Source of the DNA: Phytopythium helicoides
Taxonomy: Eukaryota > Oomycota > Peronosporomycetes > Pythiales > Pythiaceae
Direction: 5' to 3'
Assembly (NCBI GenBank): GCA_024867545.1
Contig: JANFNE010000003.1
Coordinates: 2,170,001-2,234,000 of the forward strand
Length of the DNA: 64,000 nt
Under the pieces are notes generated by a model. It made no database searches. It saw nothing but the letters and a program-made list of their open reading frames with translations, and was not told the DNA's origin. This document shows, one piece after another, positions 55,744 through 64,000 of this stretch. A program made the translations under genes and the position numbers. Within the stretch, counting starts at the first letter, position 1, and every line of letters begins with the position of its first letter.

Positions 55744-57194
55744 ATGTCTCAAGCCAGCGCCCAGACGTTTGCCAGACTCATCGCCCGCCAGAAGGATCTA
55801 GTTGGGGTTCTCCAGTGTTCAAGCCAGACTCTCCGCGCGTTTGTGGAGTCACACGAGGAAGAGATGTCGACAGACTCGGCTTCACCAGTTGTCGACGCCT
55901 TCATCGCGAATTTGGGCCACGACGCGTTCAAGGGGATGGCCAACTTCAGCCATGAAGCCTTTCTGACCCTATGGTCTCAAGTGAAACAAGCTCTTCTTCC
56001 CGCGTGGACACTTGGGCGAGGGCGTCGGCACATGACATCAGTCATGGACGCCTTGTTTATGGCTCTAGTCATCCTCAAGCACTACGACACGTGGGCCAAG
56101 CATGCGGCGGACTTCCGAATGCAGACTCCCACATTCGAGAAAATGGTCACGAAGGTGCGGATTGCTATGCCTATCTTGTTCTATTGGCTTGTTCTGATCC
56201 TGTTTGTTGTGAACAGGTGTGGAATGTTATCGAGAAGCCACTCCAAGCACAGCACATGCCAACCGTGACGATGCGAGGTCAGCAGCAGTAACGGCGTACG
56301 TTTTCCAACTACCCGTATGCGCTGTATGCACTCGATGTCAAATTCCAGCCGGCTTATCGACCTAGCGGCCGCTTTGGGGAGCAGATGCGCTACTTCTCCG
56401 GCAAGCACAAGCTGTACGGGTACAAGATCGAGTGCGCAGTTGTCAAGTCTGGTGTCGCGATCCACGTGTGTCGTCACTGTCCAGGATCGGCATCAGACCT
56501 CAGCATCTGCGGCGACAACGCGGACAAGCATCGGTCACTCCTGGCCAAGGACAAGGAAGACCGACTCCAGCCTGACTACGGCGAAGGGATCTCCGGGTTT
56601 CCAGACATGTGGGCCATGCTCGTCGACATGGGATACCAAGGAATCCATACACAGCTGCGGGGCAATCGTCGCGTGTCATCTGATCGTGTTCTGCTCGAGA
56701 ACTACTTCGGCCGTCTCAGCATGCTTTGGCGCGTCATGTTCACGACTTTCACCTGGAGCGAGGCCAAGTACGACCAGCTAGTCCCCATATGTGTTGCACT
56801 AACGAACTTCCATGTGACTCTCAGCCCACTTCGAGCCGACGATCAGGAGAACTACGGTCGACAGCTTGCGCGCTACGCGTCAATGGCGGAGCGCCAGAGG
56901 CGCCGCCGAGCCGCTGACGACGAGCTTGAAGTTGCAAGACGTGTCAGCCGACAGCGCACTCAAGAAGCCGAAGTCTCTCCTGCTCGTTCGACCCAGACGC
57001 GTCGGACGTCTCCGCTGTCTTCTCCAGTTTCACCGGCTCTCACCTCATGGGACTCGCAAGTCGAGCCTGGCCAGGCGGAGTTTGTGACGGGGTCACACGG
57101 GTATGTACCCATGGGTGCGGCCCATGGGTACACTGGGTTGTGTACCCATTGCCCTCCGGCTAAGTACGAGCCGGAGGTTGAGTGGCTCTCATGA
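55744..57194 (+). pseudogene. PIF/Harbinger-like DDE transposase, one in-frame TAA
   Basis: Exon 1 (55744-56154) gives MSQASAQTFARLIARQKDLV then LGRGRRHMTSVMDALFMALV, a typical N-terminal helix-turn-helix region. Intron 56155-56216 (GTGCGG...AACAG). Exon 2 (56217-57194) begins VWNVIEKPLQAQHMPTVTMR; TAA at 56289-56291 follows GQQQ, then the same frame continues RRTFSNYPYALYALDVKFQP (first Asp), LYGYKIECAVVKSGVAIHV, WAMLVDMGYQG (second Asp) and LLENYFGRLSMLW (Glu). So the DDE_Tnp_4-type triad is complete. The tail is long, Arg- and Ser-rich and ends EWLS. About 460 residues if the stop were sense. Confidence 0.75.
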
Positions 57195-57545
57195 GCCTTG
57201 CATACTTTAGTCAAGTAGTTTTGCATTGTGTGTTTTAGGAACCACCCATTTCAGAAACGCTTTAATGCATACGTAAATCCAGTCTCCATTTTGCCTCGAA
57301 TGGCATACGTGTATTTGGTTGTCTTTAACCTATACTAAAAGCAAGTCAAACTTGCATTGCACGCTTCCTCGTGCCAAAGTGCTGTGTGACCCGTCACAGA
57401 GTTCGCTGAGAGCGTTAGCTTCTAGAGCAGTCCAAAACGGGGACGAGTGTTTTCGGCTGTAGCTTTTCACTTCATCCCAATATACTCTCTTCTTGTCTGT
57501 TATTTTAAACATTGCATGAAGTCTTAGCTTGCCACTGTAGCTTGT

Positions 57546-57653
57546 GGCTATGTGCAAAACGGAGGCCGAAATAACTTGGAATTTGTATTGTCTGTGCAGC
57601 CATTTTTGGCTCTGTGCAAAATGAAGGCCGAAATAACTTGGAGTTTGTATTGG
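57546..57653. repeat. Two 46-bp direct repeats
   Basis: 57546-57591 and 57608-57653 are near-identical (about 5 mismatches), with the core AGGCCGAAATAACTTGGA. They are 62 bp apart and lie between the Harbinger-like element and the RING gene. Confidence 0.7.
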
Positions 57654-57678
57654 CTAACCGGGTGTCTATGTCAGTGCC

Positions 57679-58550
57679 CTAGTCCTCTCTATAGTCGCTG
57701 TCGCTGTCATCTGACTCCTCAGATGGACTGGAATACACTGCCTCTACCAGGCGGTAGCGAATCCGGTAACCTATATAAGGACGCACAGCTGATTGGCTGC
57801 CTTGTACTAGCAAGGTATCTGATTGGTCGCCCGGTGGGAGGTCTAGGGTAGCCCGGCATAGTGGGCACTCTGCGGTCACCCCATGCTCTCTGGCCCACCT
57901 ACGTATACAGTGTGAGCAGAACCGATGCGTGCAGTGTGTCCCACCGAGAGGGTCGCGAATAGGCTCGGGACATATAGTGCAGTCTTCATGATGTGACTGT
58001 TCTACACGGACGGATGACTGATCTACTTCGTCAGGGATATCAAATTCGGCAGTGGATATATCAACTTGGACGGGGATTACTTGATCATTGGCGGGAAACA
58101 CCAGTGTGCGACAGAGCGGGCACCTGGCGTTGTCGCCGCGAGCCTCGCAGTGGCGCAACAAACATTCTGTGCAGAACTGATGCACACACTGCAATCCGGA
58201 ATAAGGGTTCGATACTGGCTTCCAACATATGGCACAATCATCTTGCTGAACATCTTGAATCGGATCATGGTTGTCGGCTGCGGGTGCTGGTACGTAGTGC
58301 ATAGGTTCTGGTACAGGAAGACCGGTTGTTGCACATCTTGAACTGGACCATAGACAGTTGAAACTTGTGCAGTCAGACGTGAAGGGTGCTGGGTTTTTCT
58401 GTACGCAGCACGGCGTCGCTCCTTCCGGCGGTCCCTAGCCTGTCGTGCGGACTGGTCACGGTTGGCGTAGCGCTCTCATGCACCGCTTTTCTGGTGGCGG
58501 GCAAGGGAGCTATGCAACACCTTGTGGCAACGTGGACAGGTGCACTCCAT
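57679..58550 (-). pseudogene. Zinc-finger/tandem-RING protein, split by TGA and a frameshift
   Basis: The clean part, ATG 58302 to 57679, encodes 207 residues with two C3HC4 RING fingers: CAICWKPVSNPYSGLQCVHQ...CPLCR (about 23-66) and CTICPEPIRDPLGGTHCTHR...CPLCR (about 107-151), then an acidic tail. Upstream, ATG 58550 starts MECTCPRCHKVLHSSLARHQ, a C2H2-like finger, TGA at 58478-58476, then in the same frame ERYANRDQSARQARDRRKER and a linker (YGPVQDVQQP) that joins the RING frame by a shift near 58320. RING proteins are usually E3 ubiquitin ligases. The 207-residue part could still be expressed alone. The position among transposons suggests a mobile-element gene. Confidence 0.65.
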
Positions 58551-60810
58551 GTCGAGTTAGTAAATGCCATATCTATCGAGCGCATTAACGACACCGCATC
58601 GGTTTTGGTGGTATTTTTATTGTGGGGCGTTCAAGAGTCCATTCAACCTCAGTATATTGATATTTTTGATTGAATTATATATGTCCGGTAACTGGAAGAT
58701 ACATATAGGATATCGCATCAAGATACTGTATATTTATATATCAATAATTTATGGAAGTCTCATCGTATATCGTATTATGCAGTGCGTCTTGCTATTGATT
58801 GAAATTGGACTCTCAACCCAAAATGAATAATTGTTATAATTGTTGAGATAAATGCTATTACAGAGGAAAAACGGTGTCCGAGCTGAGATGCCGCCTCGAC
58901 GTGTTTTGCGCTGCACCTCGCGTTTTGACTAAGTGCTCTAGTAGCTAGTGAAGATCAGAATAATAAACACCGCTTCTAGCACTAGTCCCCGTAAGCGCAC
59001 CACATCCGGTAGCACTTGCTTCGGGGGAAGACGTACCTGCCGACCACACCACCACTCATACCCAGCCGCCGCACCGAGCTGCCGACCTCGCAGCTGCAGC
59101 CGTCTCGATCCAAGCCGTGTTCGCCGCCACCGCCGCTCGACCGCCGCTCGCCGTTCCCTGCCGACCCACGACTGGAGTCACTCAGGCCTCTTTTGGTCTG
59201 TCTCCGTCCCGGGAAAGCAGTGCAGTAAATCCACAATCAGAGGCTAATCCATCCTGATAGACAGTCTTCATTGGCTATTTTGGGGTCAGTTTAGGTACGC
59301 CTTTGCTATTTGGGGGTCTGCAGAGGACGACTCGCAACCACAACCCTAGTCCCCACATCATCAAGGACTCGCTCAAGCGTTTGGGGCTCAAGGACCGGAC
59401 AGAGCCGACAGTTGCCGTCAGGACTGCTTGGACGCAATCAGCCAGGCCAAGCGTGTGCTCGCCGTGCTCGTAGATCTACACATCCCTACCGCGGAGCGTC
59501 GGTGTGAGAAAAGGCGCATCTACGACAAGTTATCCAGTGTGACTAACAACCTCAAGGCTGCGAAGACAGTGCTAACGGAAAGGATCTGGGGCATAGTCAA
59601 ATCCATTGACAAGCAGCCCATGCATGCCTCATCCCGAGTGTCAGCCAATTGAACAGAACTTCCGCGTCCCACCGTGCCTCTACTGCTTAGACCCGCGTTT
59701 AAGTCATCAATCCGCGGAACCCGTCAACTGGTCAAGGACCACAGTCAGCCGGCCAGCAAATCTCTGAAACCCGGGTCTTAGACAGTATTCAGTAAGGGTC
59801 AGGATCAACTCACGACTCCCAAGCCCGCGAAGGCCGAGTCGGTTTAGCCCAAGGCAGAGTCTGCAGACACTGCGGACATGACCAAGGAACCAACCAAACT
59901 CTCAAAGACACGATAAAATCTTTCTTGTCTAATGATCGAGGTTCCCGAGCTATAATATACGCAATGAAAAGGCCGCCGTGAACGCTATACGAGTGTTTTT
60001 GTCAAATCCGGTAGTATGACTGCAATTCTTCACTCTGACTTGCCCGACCAAGACAAAAAAAAATACTACAACTCAACGATTGAGTGAGAGGGCCAAAGCG
60101 AGTTATGGGGAGAAATTGTGGAGCTCCAGCTAGATTGGAAGCTTTAGGTTGCAGAGACATGCGACTATGTACAGTACGTACATTATAAAAACGACTAAAT
60201 TAGCCATTTCAAACTGTGCTGTACACATCATATCAGCAATGTGGCATTTATTGCTTTACTATAGGTGCTCCTACGCTTGCTCAGCAGTTGTAGGGAGGTG
60301 TACAGCGCCTTCGTAGTCTTGGGTTTTGGCGGGTTAGCTGTTTTCGTGGAGGCCTTGGTTGCTCAGGTGAACCCACACCGAGTTGCTATTCAAAGTCGAC
60401 GATGGACCTCCATGGGATATTTTCCTGTGGCTCTCAGTTCAACTCGTCATGGTTAATCCATTCAATTAAATAAAACGGCTTGCTGTTTACCACCTTTTTC
60501 GACCATAATTTTTCGATCGTGAACAGCTCGTTGTATGGGACATCACGGAGCGATGGAGGAACTACCTATCTAAAAATACTAGCCCAGAAACCACTGCGTG
60601 AGTGCATGCGTGTGTGCGTGTGTGTCCACGGTACACACAACAAATCGTCACGCAATCCAAGCAAAATCACTCAATGATATTTTCAGTATAATTAAATGTG
60701 TTATTTATATTTTAGTTTTGACAGGTCACTCCAAAACACAATAATAGGACTTTGTTGGGCGTATATGGTACTTGACCGACGCGTGTCGGTACCAACAATG
60801 ACAAACAGAA
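58551..60810. other. AT-rich stretch with a possible Gag-like fragment
   Basis: A plus-strand frame at 59428-59652 reads DAISQAKRVLAVLVDLHIPT and YDKLSSVTNNLKAAKTVLTE, a helical stretch that could be part of a mobile-element coat or a coiled-coil protein; it has no clear start. A GT-rich run lies at 60609-60628. The rest shows no gene. Confidence 0.4.
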
Positions 60811-61209
60811 ATGCGCAAGTGCGCCACGTGCGCGGCGCAGCTCCATGCGCCTAGCATCTACGATCCCGACCTGCCATGCAGGCGGTGCGTCTGCTGCCGG
60901 GACTTGATCCCGTTCGACCTGTACCCCAGTTGGGGAACCAGAGGTCGGCGCGGCGCAGATGCACTGCTTGCATTAACGGCCCGAACAACCGCCTGTTCTG
61001 GCGGCGGGAGACCCCAGCGCCGCCAGCGCCGTCACCGCCACCACCAGCACGGTAGTAGCGGTCTCGCCACCACTGGCGCGTCCGCAAGCGCCAGAAGCGT
61101 CGACGCGATCAGGCCAAGGCGGTATACCTTTAGTTCCTTCTCATTAATAACATTTGAAAGGTTCCACTTAATTTCAGTGCATCTTCGTTTAGAATGTTGT
61201 GATATGTAA
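60811..61209 (+). CDS. Small cysteine-rich frame
   Basis: ATG at 60811, 132 codons. The first 40 residues hold MRKCATCAAQLHAPSIYDP and CRRCVCCRDLIPFDLYPSWG: CxxC pairs spaced like a zinc ribbon. From about residue 50 on, the composition changes to Arg/Ser/Thr-rich and looks non-coding, so only the N-terminal part may be real. I do not recognise the family. Confidence 0.3.
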   Translation: MRKCATCAAQLHAPSIYDPDLPCRRCVCCRDLIPFDLYPSWGTRGRRGADALLALTARTTACSGGGRPQRRQRRHRHHQHGSSGLATTGASASARSVDAIRPRRYTFSSFSLITFERFHLISVHLRLECCDM

Positions 61210-63075
61210 TGATTTTTCGTGTTACTAATGATAAGGGATACCACGGTAATTTTCGACGCATGTCCAACGCAAACACGAAAGCGTGGAGAGATCGGCAAGG
61301 TGCCCTGCGTGTTGCATATTTGTATGCATGTGAACCACACCCGACGTGACCAAGCCTCGCACAGATAGTCCGAGGCCCTTTGGGCGTTGGTGGGGGCAGT
61401 GTATATAGCCCTACGTGATGGGGTCGAGCCCATGCGTAGAGGGGGCATGGTACTAAGGGGCTTGGCCCACCGTTGACTTGCCATTTGTATGGTATAGAAA
61501 ACGAGAGTACTTACTGGGAGGTATACATCCGGCGCAATCCCCTTAATATTTACGGGTTAAAGCCCCAGGTGCCTGTCTATTGACCATAACTGCCCTCATA
61601 ACACAACGCCAAGGAGCGGCCGAGCTGCAAATATGGGATCTCCCCGGGATTTCCCATATTTCCTGATTAAATTAGTAAATGGTTTTTCAGTTGATTCAGC
61701 GAAGGATATCGCACGAAGCCCGTCCAGCGCGGCCACCTGCCTCTGTACAGTCGTCAGAGGATGAAAAAAACCGCTCCGGGTTGCCGTAGCAGTGGGACAT
61801 GCGAGTGTCATACTGAAAGAGGGGTTCAAAGTGGGGTCGAGCGGTAACAAGATAACAACATTAACTTTATCCCTATTGGCAACCCTATACGGTTTTTAAC
61901 GGCTCCGCCTACGCCCATTGGACATTTTGGTTACGATTTAGCATATGATTGGTTCCGATCTCGCCGAGCACGCGTGCGTTGCAAAAACGTTACGTTATCT
62001 AAAGCCCGAATAAGACATTACTACTTCGGCTAGCACTTAAACTCGCACGAGCGTTTATTGATACGTGCAGCAATTTCACAACTCATCTACACGCGTATTT
62101 TCCGACACAAAAAGCAGAGGTCAGGTACAAGACTGCTGCGCTGAACCGCTATTGTGTTCCCGCTTGCTGAGAATGCTCGCTCAGATGGCACACTTGTAGC
62201 TACCGTGCCGAGTCACTTTCTTGCGAGCAATCTGAGGTGTGAATAAAGGCGATCATTTTGCTTGCCGCCACAAAAATGGATCGTCAGCTTTCTTGACTGT
62301 AGCGGAATCAAGCAAATAATACTGCAAGTCGCCCTATATATATACAATCCGGAATGAACGTTCATTCGGGGTTCCGTGGTGCCGTAATATTGCGTAAATT
62401 ACCGTTTTTCACTTGATACCGTAATTTACTATATATATACTAGGCGGGTGTTACGTTCCTGGATTTTTATCAAGGTCTTTGCTTGGATTGAGACTGGATT
62501 CAACCTGGATTATCAAAACAGATGCAGACTTGGAGAAGATTGGTCATGTGGTTGGAAGAATTGAGAAAGATTGGGTCATATGGCACGCCATGTGCGCAAG
62601 ATTTGATTGAGGACGCCGAAGATTGGTCTTCGAGAACTGCACAAAAAAATCGTAAGTAATGGCACCTGGATTTGAACTGGATTGGATCATTATTCAATCT
62701 GGATCTAAAAGTTTGCTACATAACGATTAGTACGGCCCATAGGGCTGTTCCTAACCGACTCGGTGCCGTGCCAGCCGTGCCAGCTCTGGTTGGAGTGGGT
62801 GGCTGGCAGTGACGATCCGGTTAGGACGCGTAGTGCCACGTTGTGCCGGTAAGCTATTGATATCTTCGCACGGCTCGCATACCATCGCAAACTGCTTCGC
62901 CAATGCTTCACGCTACCGCCACGCGGTCGTCGGTCCCCGTCGCTTCGCTTGCTACTCATGTAGTTCACAGGGTGCGGGGTGGGTGGGTGCAAGACGTCGG
63001 TCTACACGAGCTCGAGTAGCTACGAGTGGCGGTGCTGCTGCCATTTCCGCTTTGGCTAGCTCGCGTTGATGCAAG
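61210..63075. other. AT-rich stretch without supported genes
   Basis: TATATATATA occurs near 62335 and 62430, flanking GTAATATTGCGTAAATTAC, a near-palindrome. From 62459 to 62705 the motif TGGATT or GATTGG occurs about ten times. These look like pieces of a small non-coding transposon. No gene supported. Confidence 0.4.
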
Positions 63076-64000
63076 ATGGAGCCCGAGGTGTTTCCCTTCG
63101 TCGCAGAGGACTTTGTCTCGGCACCGGGCCCTCCGCTCGCGCGGTCGGTTGAGTGCGAATACGCTGGAGGGATTGATCCGTCGGCAGGACAGCCAGGTGC
63201 TTCGAGCAACCACAAAGTGCTCGCAACAGTCTCTACTTCGGAGCCCATTACGACCTGGACGGTCAAAGAGCCAGGATCCGTGAAGTCGCCTACCTCAAAC
63301 GACTACAACACGTGGACGGTCGAGCAGCTGCGCAAGGAGTGCACACAGAGGAAGATTCGGATCCCGCGCCGCGTGCCAAACAAGGATCGCATCCAGTTGC
63401 TACTCGATTATGATGCTGCATTCGTGCCGCTGTCGAAGCTGAGGAATCGCCATCGCCATCCCCAAGGAAGTCGAAGCACTGCGCATTCCGCCTCGTCAAC
63501 ATCTTATTCTCGGACAAGTTCAGCGCTCGCTTCGTGCAGGAGGTATCAAATCCGTCGCGCCAGCAGTTGGATGCAGGCGAGTTGAATGCGAAGTCTCCTT
63601 TTTGGCGTGATGTTGCGTTCGAGTTTGGAAGCAATTATACTGACTACAACGACCTCATCAGGGACAGCAATCGCTTCAGCGACATCAGTGCATCATCGAG
63701 GCTGCCCCATGGGGCTAGCAAGCTCTACGACATTTGACGGTCACTCGATGGCAAGTACATCAAGGCGACTGCTCGGTACAAGCGTTCCGGAAACCATAGC
63801 GACGATTTGTTTGCGTTCTGCGATGGTCGCATCGACGTCTATTACCTTCATCTCTGGCTCCAGATCAAACGCGATCTAACTCAATTTGTGGTGGGTGGTC
63901 TCCGCGAGGAGGACAAGTTTGATTCTCTTTGAGAGCAGTCCAGTGGTGACAAGCGCAAGCTCGACAACAATTGCTCACAACAGCTCAGCAAGCAGTGGAG
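63076..64000 (+). pseudogene. SAP-domain protein of a repeated oomycete family, broken, leaves window
   Basis: ATG at 63076: MEPEVFPFVAEDFVSAPGPP, then a SAP-like motif (WTVEQLRKECTQRKIRIPRR, NKDRIQLLLDYD), about residues 75-117. Near 63,425 the frame shifts, and the next block reads KHCAFRLVNILFSDKFSARF, PSRQQLDAGELNAKSPFW and ASSRLPHGASKLYDI, then TGA (63735-63737), RSLDGKYIKATARYKR, FCDGRIDVYYLHLWLQIKRD, and a second TGA (63930-63932) before the edge. I recognise this layout as a high-copy oomycete family with an N-terminal SAP or similar domain, often near transposons; function unknown. Confidence 0.6.

Noticed and set aside
1..64000. tRNA, rRNA or CRISPR features
   Set aside because: No cloverleaf-like sequence with proper A and B boxes, no rRNA signature and no spaced direct repeats of CRISPR type were seen by eye; tRNAs could still be missed without a dedicated search.

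Overview
The window looks like nuclear DNA of an oomycete (Phytophthora/Pythium-like). Genes are compact and GC-rich, with short introns of about 40-80 bp. Several genes belong to families expanded in oomycetes: coiled-coil M96-like proteins, a WRKY19-like zinc-finger factor, a heat-shock factor and a PLAC8 protein. An IFT22/RABL5 gene implies a flagellated (zoospore) stage. The repeats include a Ty3/gypsy chromovirus, a Crypton, a MULE and Harbinger-like elements. All assignments come from reading translations and splice signals; no database search was run.

Layout. 1-24.9 kb is a gene-dense housekeeping island: partial M96-like gene, secreted trypsin-like protease, amino-acid permease, M96-like gene, broken leucine-rich gene, acetylornithine aminotransferase, CDT2/DTL-like WD40 protein, heat-shock factor, queuine tRNA-ribosyltransferase, COX6B, C2-domain protein, PLAC8 protein, a second complete M96-like gene and a small K/Q-rich protein. 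25-34.3 kb holds a 97-bp minisatellite and an inverted second copy of the protease locus. That copy is split by a nearly intact 5,286-bp LTR retrotransposon with a perfect 5-bp target-site duplication. 34-47.2 kb is a second gene island: bHLH/F-box protein, an unknown protein, a giant cysteine-rich membrane protein, IFT22, a MED10-like Mediator subunit and the WRKY19-like factor. 47.2-64 kb is AT-rich and has almost no intact genes. It holds decayed DNA transposons (DDE relic, MULE, Crypton, PIF/Harbinger-like), a zinc-finger/tandem-RING protein and a SAP-domain protein, most broken by in-frame TGA or TAA codons.

Working together. The first island mixes amino-acid metabolism and uptake, respiration (COX6B), tRNA modification and replication control (DTL). 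The regulators (HSF, bHLH/F-box, WRKY19-like, MED10) could take part in stress or developmental transcription. Many neighbours are divergent or convergent with 130-350 bp between them, so promoters are probably shared.

Main points of interest: the inverted segmental duplication split by a young chromovirus that removes the signal peptide from one protease copy; a Crypton whose catalytic tyrosine position reads cysteine; a bHLH-F-box fusion; a giant GCC2/GCC3-like cysteine-repeat protein; and several one-base frameshifts in otherwise well-conserved genes, which may be assembly errors.
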